Source: Deefgea tanakiae | GTDB lineage: Bacteria; Pseudomonadota; Gammaproteobacteria; Burkholderiales; Chitinibacteraceae | Assembly (NCBI RefSeq): GCF_019665765.1 | Contig: NZ_CP081150.1 | Coordinates: 2,170,001-2,234,000 of the forward strand | Reading direction: 5' to 3' | Length of the DNA stretch: 64,000 nt | Shown here: one piece after another, positions 21,559 to 30,365 of the stretch | How positions within the stretch are numbered: the stretch's first letter is position 1 | How the letters are laid out: each line of letters opens with the position of its first letter | Program-made: the position numbers and the translations under genes | The notes under the pieces: model-generated | The model's database searches: none | Seen by the model: only the letters and a program-made list of their open reading frames with translations | What the model was told of the DNA's origin: nothing

Positions 21559-22467
21559 ATGTACGATATCGCCCGTGAACATCTGCGCACAGTGCGTGAT
21601 CTGCACCGCTTTGCAGTCAGCCGTTTTAATACCGCTGAATTATTTTATGGTCACGGCACCACAGAAGCGTGGGATGAAGCCGCTTATTTGATTTTAGCGA
21701 CGCTTAAATTACCGATTGACCGCCTTGAGCCTGTTTTTGACGCGCATTTATTGCCGGAAGAAATCGCCCAAGTACTCGACATCATTCAAGAGCGCGTGGT
21801 CACGCGTAAACCTGCGGCTTACTTAACCAAAGAAGCTTATTTGGGTGAATTTAAATTTTATGTCGATGAACGCGTGATTGTGCCGCGCTCGTTTATTGCA
21901 GAAATTTTGTTTAACGATGGCTTAGAGCCATATGTTGAACATCCAGAACTCGTGACTCGTGCACTCGATATGTGTACCGGCTCGGGCTGCTTAGCCATTT
22001 TGATGGCGCACGCCTTCCCTGATGCGGCGATTGATGCGATTGATTTGTCGCCCGATGCACTCGACGTTGCCGAGCTGAACATTATCGATTACAGCTTGGG
22101 TGATCGCATTGATTTAATGGATTCGGATTTATTTGAAGCGATTAGCGACGAAACCTACGATCTGATTATTTCCAATCCACCGTATGTTGATGCGCACAGC
22201 GTTGAAGAATTACCGCCAGAGTATCTGCACGAACCAGAAATGGCTTTGGGTAGCGGTGAAGATGGGCTCGATATCACGCGCCGTATTTTGGCTGAGGCGA
22301 CCAAACACTTGAATCCACGTGGCGTATTAGTGGTTGAAATTGGTCACAATCGAGATGAGCTTGAAGCGCAATATCCAATGTTGCCATTTGTTTGGCTCAC
22401 TACAGAGTCTGGCGATGGATTTGTCTTCTTACTCACGCGAGAAATGCTGGTAGAAGCGGGCCTATAA
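21559..22467 (+). CDS. prmB: Ribosomal protein L3 glutamine methyltransferase PrmB
   Basis: Methylates a glutamine of ribosomal protein L3 using SAM. The 302-residue protein has the N-terminal helical domain and a Rossmann domain with DMCTGSGCLAILMAHAFP (about residue 137). The catalytic NPPYVDAHSVEELPPEYLHEP follows at about residue 213; NPPYVDA..LP..Y..EP is the PrmB version, not PrmC. GGAG lies before the ATG. The 280-bp gap upstream to rhlE holds divergent promoters presumably; I see no clear element in it. Confidence 0.93.
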   Translation: MYDIAREHLRTVRDLHRFAVSRFNTAELFYGHGTTEAWDEAAYLILATLKLPIDRLEPVFDAHLLPEEIAQVLDIIQERVVTRKPAAYLTKEAYLGEFKFYVDERVIVPRSFIAEILFNDGLEPYVEHPELVTRALDMCTGSGCLAILMAHAFPDAAIDAIDLSPDALDVAELNIIDYSLGDRIDLMDSDLFEAISDETYDLIISNPPYVDAHSVEELPPEYLHEPEMALGSGEDGLDITRRILAEATKHLNPRGVLVVEIGHNRDELEAQYPMLPFVWLTTESGDGFVFLLTREMLVEAGL

Positions 22468-22478
22468 GCCAACAACAA

Positions 22479-22533
22479 TAGGGGTATATCAATCCAGTCA
22501 TTATCATAAAATGGCTAGATTAATATACCCCTA
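22479..22533. repeat. Palindromic repeat copy 5 (prmB / diguanylate cyclase)
   Basis: A 55-bp imperfect palindrome: TAGGGGTATATCAATCCAG on the left and CTAGATTAATATACCCCTA on the right pair with few mismatches, around ATTATCATAAAATGG. It begins 12 bp after the prmB stop and separates two convergent genes, so it may end both transcripts. Confidence 0.8.
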
Positions 22534-22549
22534 TTTAATTCACAAACCT

Positions 22550-23848
22550 TTAACCTAACTCAACTCGATTACGGCCATTATCTTTCGCTTTATACAATGC
22601 AGCATCTGCCCGCTCAATTAATGAACTAAACTCCTCGCCTTGTGCGCGGGTCGCTACACCGCAAGAGCAGGTCAGCATGATTGAACTAGGCCACTGAGCA
22701 TTGGCAACACTGGCGCGTAACTTTTCAGCCAACCTGACTGCTTGATCCAATTGTGTATTTGGACAAACAATCAAAAACTCTTCCCCGCCCCAACGAACCA
22801 AGCCATCGCTCTGTCGAATTTCACTTTGCACTAACTGCGCAAATTGCCGCAACACATCATCGCCCACCGCATGGCCATAATTATCATTGATGCGTTTGAA
22901 ATAATCTAAATCGGCGAACAACACACTCATTCCCGCACTCGTCGGCATTTCCCCTTGCCACTGCTGCAGCAGAAAATCGCGTAATCCTTCACGATTGAGC
23001 GCGCCAGTGAGTGGGTCTAACTGAATCTTGTTGCTTAATACCTCAGCTTGAATTTCAAGCACACGATTGATCGTTTCCAATTCATGCATTCTTGCCCGCT
23101 TCACTTGGTCCCGCTCGCGGTAAGCCAGCAATTCCATCAGCAGCCAGACAAAACAAAACACCAGCCAAGCCATAACAATCATCATCAAGACCTGAGTCAA
23201 ACTCAGCCATTTGCCATGAAACTCTAGCGACTTCAATTCAATCTGATGCAAGCCAGTTTGTACTTTACCCGGCGTGGCAATTTCAATCTGCGTGACATTG
23301 TCTAAGCGCATATCGGTACTAAAAATGGGGATGTTTTTTTCGTCTATCCACCACGATGCAACACGAAAATACTTTAATGGCACGCTAAACGTCTCGCCAG
23401 CAGGGGGCGCAAACTCTAATTCATTCACTTTTGGCGAAAGCGGATCATCCAATTTTGAAATATCCGACTCAAAATTGCGCAGATAAACACGAACCTTCTT
23501 AAACTCAGGCCCTCTCAAATCCATATCAAATACAATCCGATCAAATTCAGACAGATCGATGCCTTCCCCTGTGTTTGAAAACTCAATACTCATTTCGCAA
23601 AATGGCCATTGGTATTGATTTTTCTTCAAATCACACTGCAATTGCAAAGCTTCTTTATTTTTGGCAAACGTCCCAATGCTCGCGCCGCCCTGCGTACGAT
23701 CATCAATCGACTTAACTTGGTATGGCGTTTGAGGGTCGATTCGCAAAATACGAGTCATGCCAAAATGCTGCCACAACAATAAGCCAACAGAGAGCACCAT
23801 TAAGATAATCATCGTGATGCGTAAAAAATTAATCGTGCGATTAGACAT
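22550..23848 (-). CDS. Membrane diguanylate cyclase (GGDEF)
   Basis: A 432-residue sensor that should make c-di-GMP. Two membrane helices (about 8-27 and 215-240) flank a periplasmic beta-rich domain (about 50-205). Phrases such as FSNTGEGIDLSEFDRIVFDMDL suggest a carbohydrate-binding-like fold. A short coiled linker leads to the GGDEF domain, with active-site GGEEF near residue 352. An RQSD inhibitory site lies five residues before it, so product inhibition is likely. A strong GGAGGTGG lies before the ATG. A perfect hairpin TTGTCCTG/CAGGACAA (23867-23886) lies in its leader. Confidence 0.9.
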   Translation of the reverse strand: MSNRTINFLRITMIILMVLSVGLLLWQHFGMTRILRIDPQTPYQVKSIDDRTQGGASIGTFAKNKEALQLQCDLKKNQYQWPFCEMSIEFSNTGEGIDLSEFDRIVFDMDLRGPEFKKVRVYLRNFESDISKLDDPLSPKVNELEFAPPAGETFSVPLKYFRVASWWIDEKNIPIFSTDMRLDNVTQIEIATPGKVQTGLHQIELKSLEFHGKWLSLTQVLMMIVMAWLVFCFVWLLMELLAYRERDQVKRARMHELETINRVLEIQAEVLSNKIQLDPLTGALNREGLRDFLLQQWQGEMPTSAGMSVLFADLDYFKRINDNYGHAVGDDVLRQFAQLVQSEIRQSDGLVRWGGEEFLIVCPNTQLDQAVRLAEKLRASVANAQWPSSIMLTCSCGVATRAQGEEFSSLIERADAALYKAKDNGRNRVELG

Positions 23849-24179
23849 TCCACCTCCAAGAGGGCATTGTCCTGCGGACAGGACAACTCAAATCAATTTT
23901 CCAATCAAGCTCCTGCTGCGGATAAAGGCGCAAAAATCATCTACCATCACGAGCAAAATTAAACACTTGCCGGTAATTCTCCCAATCAAATCAGAAAATC
24001 CACGCAAGCACGGTTGATACATCGCATTGATTGGGTTAGCAAATCTAGCAACTTGTCAGACTACACAATCATGTGTAGTTTGTCGCGCCTACACAAGTCC
24101 ACATATTTACCTTGCCGCATTGAATATGCCTATTGAATACTGTAGGTATTCGCTCTTCATTCGGCCATTAGGTCTGCAC
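23849..24179. other. Divergent intergenic region before metN
   Basis: This 331-bp gap holds no gene. It contains three inverted repeats: TTGTCCTG-CGGA-CAGGACAA (23867-23886) in the leader of the cyclase gene, ACTACACA-ATCA-TGTGTAGT (24060-24079), and GAATAC-TGTAG-GTATTC (24135-24151) near metN. No SAM riboswitch or MetJ box was recognised. Confidence 0.6.
24060..24079. promoter_or_regulatory. Operator-like palindrome upstream of metN
   Basis: A perfect 8-bp inverted repeat, ACTACACA-ATCA-TGTGTAGT, extends imperfectly on both sides (GTCAG left, TTGTC right). It lies 100 bp before metN. The short spacer and twofold symmetry suggest a regulator site or a leader hairpin; the regulator is unknown. 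Confidence 0.4.
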
Positions 24180-25199
24180 ATGATTCAACTCAAAAATTTA
24201 AGTAAATCTTATCGCGTCGATGGCCGAGAAATCCCTGCACTCAAGCGGATTGACCTCACCATCAATGCAGGTGAAATCTTCGGTGTCATCGGCCATTCTG
24301 GCGCAGGCAAGTCAACCTTAATTCGCTTAATCAATTTACTAGAACGCCCAACAGGTGGCTCGGTTTTCGTTGATGGCACCGACATCACCACGCTTTCAAG
24401 CAGTGATTTGCGCCTGGAACGACAAAAAATTGGCATGATTTTTCAGCACTTTAATTTGCTTTCCGCCAAAACCGTAGCCAACAATGTCGCTTTTCCATTG
24501 CAAGTCGCGGGTGTACTCGATAAAGCCGCCATCAAAAACCGCGTGGCCGATCTACTTGAACTCGTCGGCCTATCCGATCATGCCGATAAATATCCAGCGC
24601 AACTCTCTGGTGGTCAAAAACAAAGGGTCGGCATTGCCCGTGCGCTGGCAAATAATCCCAAATTACTACTCTGCGATGAAGCCACCAGCGCGCTCGACCC
24701 GCAAACGACACAATCGGTATTGCAACTACTGCTCGAAATCAATCAAAAACTCAATCTCACCATCGTGCTAATTACACATGAAATGGACGTCATTCGCACC
24801 GTCTGTGACCGCGTTGCCGTTATTGATGGCGGAGAAATTGTCGAGATGGGCGCGGTAACGCAAGTCTTTTTGCATCCTAAACATCCGACTTCGAGGCGCT
24901 TTGTATTTGAAAGCGAGCACATCGATGAAAATCGCCAGTTTGAAGACTTTGCCCATGTGCCGGGAAAAATCGTCCGACTCACCTTCATTGGCGAATCGAC
25001 CTACAAATCGCTGCTTGGCGATATGGCGCGCGACTTTGGTATTGATTTTTCGATTCTGGCAGGACGAATTGAACGGATCAAAGGCACGGCCTGCGGCCAG
25101 CTTACTTTGGCATTCACCGGAGATGACGCCAGTATTGCCGCGTCTTTAGCGCGATTTACTGCGGAAGGGATTGATTTTGAGGAGTTACGCGCATGCTAA
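24180..25199 (+). CDS. metN: Methionine ABC importer ATPase MetN
   Basis: The ATP-hydrolysing subunit of the methionine importer. The ATG at 24180 ([11 protein letters not shown]) gives 339 residues, near the 343 of E. coli; the open frame runs 51 codons further upstream with no family similarity. It has Walker [15 protein letters not shown]-loop FQHFNLL, signature [15 protein letters not shown] and Walker [15 protein letters not shown]-terminal NIL domain (about 265-339) in this family binds methionine and inhibits transport. Its stop overlaps the metI start. Confidence 0.95.
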   Translation: MIQLKNLSKSYRVDGREIPALKRIDLTINAGEIFGVIGHSGAGKSTLIRLINLLERPTGGSVFVDGTDITTLSSSDLRLERQKIGMIFQHFNLLSAKTVANNVAFPLQVAGVLDKAAIKNRVADLLELVGLSDHADKYPAQLSGGQKQRVGIARALANNPKLLLCDEATSALDPQTTQSVLQLLLEINQKLNLTIVLITHEMDVIRTVCDRVAVIDGGEIVEMGAVTQVFLHPKHPTSRRFVFESEHIDENRQFEDFAHVPGKIVRLTFIGESTYKSLLGDMARDFGIDFSILAGRIERIKGTACGQLTLAFTGDDASIAASLARFTAEGIDFEELRAC

Positions 25200-25861
25200 A
25201 CGAACTTTTTAGCAATATTGATTGGGCCGAAATTGGCCTTGCTACGCTGGATACACTGACAATGCTCGGTGGATCGCTGCTCTTTACGCTACTGCTCGGT
25301 TTGCCTTTGGGCATTTTGCTGTTTTTAACCAGCAAACGGCAATTGCTGGAACAGCCCTACGTTTACGGTATTTTGTCGTTTATCGTTAATATTCTGCGCT
25401 CGGTGCCGTTCGTGATTTTGCTGATTATCATGATTCCATTCACCGTTTTGCTCACTGGCACATCACTCGGCGTAGCCGGAGCGATTCCACCGCTAGTCGT
25501 TGGCGCAACGCCATTTTTTGCTCGCTTGGTTGAAACCGCCTTACGCGAAGTCGATCGCGGCATTATTGAAGCCACGCAAGCGATGGGCGCCAGTACTCGC
25601 CAAATCGTTTTCAAAGCACTGCTTCCTGAAGCAATGCCGGGAATGATGGCAGCGATTACCGTCACCGCAATTACCTTGGTTTCGTATGCTGCAATGTCTG
25701 GCGTCATTGGCGGCGGCGGCTTGGGCGATTTGGCGATTCGCTTTGGTTATCAGCGTTTTCAAACTGACGTGATGATTGTCACCGTGGTGTTATTGTTAGT
25801 TTTGGTGCAGGCATTACAAATGGTCGGTGATCGCTTAGTCATTCATTTCAGCCGCAAATAA
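25193..25861 (+). CDS. metI: Methionine ABC importer permease MetI
   Basis: The membrane subunit of the importer, 222 residues (E. coli 217), with about five hydrophobic helices. The coupling-helix region carries the permease signature [20 protein letters not shown]. The ATG lies inside the end of metN (7-base overlap), which indicates translational coupling. Confidence 0.95.
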   Translation: MLNELFSNIDWAEIGLATLDTLTMLGGSLLFTLLLGLPLGILLFLTSKRQLLEQPYVYGILSFIVNILRSVPFVILLIIMIPFTVLLTGTSLGVAGAIPPLVVGATPFFARLVETALREVDRGIIEATQAMGASTRQIVFKALLPEAMPGMMAAITVTAITLVSYAAMSGVIGGGGLGDLAIRFGYQRFQTDVMIVTVVLLLVLVQALQMVGDRLVIHFSRK

Positions 25862-25881
25862 ACGCAAGTAAACAGAAAAGC

Positions 25882-25962
25882 AAAAGTTTTCTAGCATCGT
25901 TGTCTCGCCTTGTCGTACTCGATGTACTGTCTACGGCTTCGACGCCTTGCCATAAAACTTTT
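25882..25962. repeat. Intergenic repeat-like element between metI and metQ
   Basis: The 81-bp segment is bounded by a perfect 9-bp inverted repeat, AAAAGTTTT (25882-25890) and AAAACTTTT (25954-25962). Its interior contains CCTTGTCGTACTCGATGTAC and CTACGGCTTCGACGCCTTG. The interior resembles a dispersed intergenic sequence I associate with beta- and gammaproteobacteria; a genome search is needed to confirm. It separates metNI from metQ. Confidence 0.55.
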
Positions 25963-26122
25963 ACACACACCACTAAGCACTATTTGGACTATAAAAAACC
26001 AGCTAAATAACCGTAATATACATTCCCAGATGCGCAGCGGCGGAAAACCCTGATCCCGCTGCGCTGTAAAAATCAGGACAATCCAACCTGAACTATTCAA
26101 TTCATCCCACAAGGACGCCATG

Positions 26123-26899
26123 ATGAAAAAAACACTCACTGCTATCGCCCTCGCTGCATTGGCTTTCTCTGCCCACGCTGCAGAAAAACTGACCATCGGT
26201 GCTACCGCTGTACCGCACGCAGAGATTTTAGAGTTTGTGAAACCGACGCTGACTAAACAAGGCGTGGATTTACAGATCAAAGTGTTTACTGATTACGTTC
26301 AACCTAATGTACAAGTCGCGGAGAAAAAACTCGACGGTAATTTCTTCCAACACCAGCCTTACCTTGGTGAGTTCAATAAAGGCAAAGGCACGAATTTAGT
26401 GAGTGTGGCTGGCGTGCATATCGAGCCCTTTGGCGCGTACTCAACCAAAGTCAAAAAATTAGCTGACCTAAAAGATGGCGCAACGATTGCGATCCCAAAT
26501 GATGCAACGAACGGCGGCCGTGCCTTGCTCTTGCTCGACAAAGCCGGTGTGGTCAAACTGAAAGACAACAAAAATATCTTAGCAACCAGCAAAGACATCG
26601 CAGAAAACCCGAAAAAACTCAAAATCCGCGAACTCGAAGCGGCTACTTTGCCACGTATCTTAGGTCAAGTTGATGTTGCGTTGATCAACACGAATTACGC
26701 ACTTGAAGCCAAATTAAACCCAACTAAAGATGCACTCATTATCGAAGGCAATGATTCACCGTACGTGAACATCTTGGTTGCGCGCCCTGACAACAAAGAC
26801 AGCGCTGCGATGAAAAAACTGAGTGCTGCTTTGCAAAGCCCAGAAACTAAGAAATTCATCTTAGAAAAATACAAAGGTGCAGTTGTTCCTGCTTTTTAA
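26123..26899 (+). CDS. metQ: Methionine-binding protein MetQ (no lipobox)
   Basis: The solute-binding subunit of the MetNI importer (NlpA family), about 258 residues. The signal peptide MKKTLTAIALAALAFSAHA ends in an AHA/A site typical of signal peptidase I. No lipobox cysteine is present, although most MetQ proteins are lipoproteins. The mature part starts EKLTIGATAVPHAEIL and has the family stretch NFFQHQPYLGEFN. Two adjacent ATGs exist (26120 and 26123); AGGA fits the second better. The 258-bp gap before it contains a repeat-like element. Confidence 0.92.
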   Translation: MKKTLTAIALAALAFSAHAAEKLTIGATAVPHAEILEFVKPTLTKQGVDLQIKVFTDYVQPNVQVAEKKLDGNFFQHQPYLGEFNKGKGTNLVSVAGVHIEPFGAYSTKVKKLADLKDGATIAIPNDATNGGRALLLLDKAGVVKLKDNKNILATSKDIAENPKKLKIRELEAATLPRILGQVDVALINTNYALEAKLNPTKDALIIEGNDSPYVNILVARPDNKDSAAMKKLSAALQSPETKKFILEKYKGAVVPAF

Positions 26900-26923
26900 T
26901 CCTTGAAATTGCTTCACTGCAAC

Positions 26924-26958
26924 AAAAAAGAGGTAAAGCTAAGCTTTACCTCTTTTTT
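26924..26958. terminator. Terminator after metQ
   Basis: AAAAAAGAGGTAAAGCT and a complementary TTTACCTCTTTTTT arm form a stem of at least 14 bp with a four-base loop and A/T flanks. It ends the metNIQ unit. Confidence 0.88.
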
Positions 26959-27007
26959 CATTTGGATCTTCGCGCTATAAAGAAACCTCACTGTGCGCGG
27001 TCGGCTT

Positions 27008-28828
27008 ATGCTTCGAAAATTATCGTATTCCACCTTATTCCTTGTCATCGCGGCCTTGATCGTGCTTGATTTTGGCTGGCTACACTATGGGGCCATTGTC
27101 GATCAACGTTTTGGCGATGTCTTGCAACGCCAACTCGCGCAATCTCGCCCGGCCAGCAAAGACATCGTCATCATTGATATTGACCAAAAAAGCTTAGAAG
27201 AGATGAACGAGAAAGCCGAGAGCGGCAGCTGGCCTTGGCCACGCTCGATTCACGGCGAGATGGTGCAATACATCGCCGCACAAAATCCACAAGCGATTGT
27301 GTTTGATATCTTATTTAATGAGCCCGATACCTTTCGACCTGAACACGATCAAATCCTACAAGAATCAATTGCCGACCTAAAAAATGTCTATTTCCCCTAC
27401 CAAAAATTACCCGATGGGGATGGCAAGAAACTCGGCGAGTTACCTAAATCACTAGGTATATTGCCAAATGCATCAGCCAATAAAGAGGCTAGAGCAACAC
27501 TCCTCCTCCCTAATGTGATTCAACAAGATAAATGGCAAGGTGGGCTGATTAATTTTAATGCCGATAGCGATGGTATCGGCCGCTACTATCTGGCCAATGC
27601 GAATGTCGATGGTTGGCTCATTCCATCGTTACCAGAAAGACTCGCCCGCGATTTTAACTGGCCAGTACATGATGCTGAGCGAACTCGCCTGAACTGGCAA
27701 ACTGGCAGACAGCATATTCCATTTTCCGATATTTACCTCGCAGCCAATAGCGAACAATCAAACCGCCCCAGCAATGAATTTACCAACAAAATTGTACTGA
27801 TTGGTACCGCTGCCCCTGGTTTGCAAGACCTACGCCCAACGTCGATGGGCCAGCTTTATCCTGGCGTCGAAATCCTTGCCACCGCAATTGATAACCGCAA
27901 ACACGGTGATTGGCTGCGTGAAATACAACGCATTTATTTCATGCTGCTGGCGCTGACGCTGTGCGGCTTATTGGCGTGGGGCTTTGCGGTGAATCTCAAC
28001 ACCATGACGCTGGCCGCCGGCATGCTCGGCATCACGCTGCTCGCCGCACTCAGCATGTGGCTTGGTCTGAAACAAACGTATTTCTTGCCACTGGCCTCGG
28101 CGATGGCTTGGGCATGGGCGTATTTTTGGGTGGCTGCGCTCGTATCGTATTTGGCTGAAAAAGCCACCCGCGAGCACGCGATTGCACTGTTTTCCCGCTT
28201 TTTGGATTCTCGCGTCGTCGGAGAGCTGATTGCGAGTGGCGAAATTGATCTGAATAAACCCGCCGAAGCGCGCGAAATCACCGTGCTATTCTCAGACATT
28301 CGTGGTTTTACTACCCTTTCCGAAAGCCACGACGCTGCGTATATTGTCCAGCTACTCAATCGCTATTTCACCTTGCAGGTGGAAATTATTTTTAAACACG
28401 GCGGCACTTTGGACAAATTCATTGGTGATGCCATTATGGCCTTCTGGGGTGCACCAGCCAATGACCCAGAACATGCTCGGCATGCCATTGAAGCCGCACT
28501 TGAAATGTCACAAGCGTTAGAGAAATTCAAATTAGAGCTGAAAGATTTGAATGCTAATTTTGATGTTGGGATTGGCATTCACACGGGTTCGGCCGTGGTG
28601 GGTTTTATCGGTTCAGCGTCGCGGCTCGACTACACCGTCATTGGCGATACCGTGAATTTATCCTCACGCATTGAGGGCCTGACCAAAGACAAAGCGCGGA
28701 TTTTAGTGTCTGACAGTACTCGCGCCGCTTGCGCAGAACATTTCAACTTTATTGAGCACGGCAGCCATAGTGTGAAAGGCCGTGAACAAGCAGTACACCT
28801 TTTTGAACCACAGGAGAAAACCCAATGA
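27008..28828 (+). CDS. CHASE2-domain adenylate cyclase
   Basis: A membrane class III nucleotide cyclase, about 606 residues, that should make cAMP in response to a periplasmic signal. One N-terminal helix (about 6-25) leads to a CHASE2 domain (about 30-310; KDIVIIDIDQKSLEEM, SWPWPRSIHGEMV). Three helices follow (about 313-395), then the cyclase domain (about 420-600). Metal Asps are in LFSDIRGFT and IGDAIMAFWG. The Lys in GTLDKFIGDA suits ATP. DYTVIGDTVNLSSRIEG is typical. The ATG at 27008 has no strong site; a GTG at 26993 is an alternative. It overlaps the next gene by ATGA. Confidence 0.88.
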   Translation: MLRKLSYSTLFLVIAALIVLDFGWLHYGAIVDQRFGDVLQRQLAQSRPASKDIVIIDIDQKSLEEMNEKAESGSWPWPRSIHGEMVQYIAAQNPQAIVFDILFNEPDTFRPEHDQILQESIADLKNVYFPYQKLPDGDGKKLGELPKSLGILPNASANKEARATLLLPNVIQQDKWQGGLINFNADSDGIGRYYLANANVDGWLIPSLPERLARDFNWPVHDAERTRLNWQTGRQHIPFSDIYLAANSEQSNRPSNEFTNKIVLIGTAAPGLQDLRPTSMGQLYPGVEILATAIDNRKHGDWLREIQRIYFMLLALTLCGLLAWGFAVNLNTMTLAAGMLGITLLAALSMWLGLKQTYFLPLASAMAWAWAYFWVAALVSYLAEKATREHAIALFSRFLDSRVVGELIASGEIDLNKPAEAREITVLFSDIRGFTTLSESHDAAYIVQLLNRYFTLQVEIIFKHGGTLDKFIGDAIMAFWGAPANDPEHARHAIEAALEMSQALEKFKLELKDLNANFDVGIGIHTGSAVVGFIGSASRLDYTVIGDTVNLSSRIEGLTKDKARILVSDSTRAACAEHFNFIEHGSHSVKGREQAVHLFEPQEKTQ

Positions 28829-29349
28829 GGCATCTCATTCCCCTCGTTTGTATCTTATTCAGCGGCAGTGTTTTAGCCCAATCGGGCACTGTGGTGCGCA
28901 AAACTGATTTACGCGACAAACCATTTCTCGATGCGGCTGTCATTGCACCAATAGCCGCCAATACGCCAATTGAAATCCAAGCGAATAAAGGCGCTTGGAT
29001 GCAAGTCAAAGCCGCCAATGGTCAAGTGGGCTGGATTAAGCTACTCAATGTACGTACCAGCGGCGGTGGCACCAATAGCAGCAGTCTTGCACTAGGCAAT
29101 GTCATCAAAACCGGCTCATCTGGCCAAACGGTGACCACTGGGGTGAAAGGACTATCGGCCGAACAAATCAAACAAGCCGAGCCCAATCCCGCAGAAGTGG
29201 AGAAAATGGATAGCTACGCCAGCACCCAAAGCGAAGCCACGCGCGCTGCCCAGCAAGCTAAGTTGACGCCACAGAATGTCGCTGCGCTCACCACTACGAG
29301 CAGCACCAGCTCAACCACCAGCGCACCAAGCAACGGGAGACGCCCATGA
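28825..29349 (+). CDS. Secreted SH3-domain protein
   Basis: A 174-residue protein with a signal peptide (MRHLIPLVCILFSGSVLA) and a bacterial SH3 domain (about 25-75; GTVVRKTDLRDKPFLDAAVI, GAWMQVKAANGQVGWIKL). A low-complexity Ser/Thr/Ala-rich tail follows. SH3 domains of this kind often bind cell-wall peptides. It overlaps the cyclase stop and the protease start by four bases each, so the three genes are translationally coupled. Role unknown. Confidence 0.85.
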   Translation: MRHLIPLVCILFSGSVLAQSGTVVRKTDLRDKPFLDAAVIAPIAANTPIEIQANKGAWMQVKAANGQVGWIKLLNVRTSGGGTNSSSLALGNVIKTGSSGQTVTTGVKGLSAEQIKQAEPNPAEVEKMDSYASTQSEATRAAQQAKLTPQNVAALTTTSSTSSTTSAPSNGRRP

Positions 29350-30209
29350 TCCGCTACTCACTCAGCCTCTTGATGGCCAGCAGCCTATTGGCCTTGCCAG
29401 CACATGCGTTTGACCTTGGTAAACTATTGACCACAGAAAATATCGAATCCGTTGGTAAAATCCTCAACAACACTGTTGAAGCCAATAAAACCATCACCCC
29501 ACAGCAAGAGTTTGTCATGGGGCAAAGTGTGATGGCGACCTTGCTCGGCGCTGCACCGCTGGTCAAAGACCCTGCGCTACAAAAATACGTCAATCAAGTT
29601 GGTATGTGGGTTGCTGCCCAATCCGAGCAGCCTAATTTGGGCTGGCGCTTTGGTGTGATGGATAGTCCAAATATCAACGCTTTTGCCGCGCCCGGTGGCT
29701 ATATTTTGATTACCCGCGGGCTTTGGGATCACATCCGCAGCGAAGCCGAACTCGCAGCAATTTTAGGGCATGAAATTACGCACGTTCTGAAAAAAGACCA
29801 AATCGAAGCGATGAAAAGTAGCAATAAAGGCGCGATTTACGAAGAACTCCTTGTTTTAGGCGTCAACAACAAAGTCAAAGGCGGCGGGAAAGACTTAGGT
29901 CGAAAAGCAGCCAAGGCCACTACCGAAGGCTTTTACATCAAAGGACTCTCGAAAGACGCCGAATACCAAGCCGACATCGGCGGCATGGTGCTCGCCGCGC
30001 GCGCTGGCTACAACCCATACGCGATGGTGAGTGTGTTGCAAACACTGGGTAACGTCAGCCCAAGCGACACCGCTGTTGCATTGTTTTTCAGTACGCACCC
30101 CAGCCCACAAGATCGGCTTGACCAGATTGATGCCAAAGTGGGCGATCAGTTAGAGCAATACGCCGAAGGGGTAGAAAACACCGCCCGCTTTAACAAGCTG
30201 AAAAAATAA
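29346..30209 (+). CDS. Periplasmic M48-family metalloprotease
   Basis: A 287-residue zinc protease with a signal peptide (cleavage after PAHA) and no membrane helices in the mature part. The zinc motif is HEITH in ILGHEITHVLKKD (about residue 141), and the third ligand Glu lies in SKDAEYQADIGGMVLAARAGY. FSTHPSPQDRLDQI is also typical of the Loiplike/YggG group of M48. It likely degrades or assembles envelope proteins. It is third in the cyclase-SH3-protease operon. Confidence 0.9.
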   Translation: MIRYSLSLLMASSLLALPAHAFDLGKLLTTENIESVGKILNNTVEANKTITPQQEFVMGQSVMATLLGAAPLVKDPALQKYVNQVGMWVAAQSEQPNLGWRFGVMDSPNINAFAAPGGYILITRGLWDHIRSEAELAAILGHEITHVLKKDQIEAMKSSNKGAIYEELLVLGVNNKVKGGGKDLGRKAAKATTEGFYIKGLSKDAEYQADIGGMVLAARAGYNPYAMVSVLQTLGNVSPSDTAVALFFSTHPSPQDRLDQIDAKVGDQLEQYAEGVENTARFNKLKK

Positions 30210-30222
30210 AGCCCCACCAAAA

Positions 30223-30291
30223 GCGTATTGAAAAATACGCCTAGGGGAAATCGAGGGTAAAAATCACGGCCGCCGCAGCATCGGGCGGCCG
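30223..30291. other. Two hairpins after the M48 protease gene
   Basis: GCGTATT-GAAA-AATACGC (30223-30240) and CGGCCGCC...GGCGGCCG (30267-30291, 9-base loop) lie in the 156-bp gap before pepP. The second is followed by TATAATTT, which could be the T-poor end of a terminator or a -10 box for pepP. Confidence 0.55.
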
Positions 30292-30365
30292 TATAATTTA
30301 GCCATTAAAGACAGTTAGCCACATTCGCGGTGTGTTTCGCCCGCCTTTTACGATTCGGAGTTTCC

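Noticed and set aside
23849-24179. A SAM riboswitch or MetJ boxes before metN
   Set aside because: No AGACGTCT-like boxes and no recognisable riboswitch core; only simple inverted repeats.
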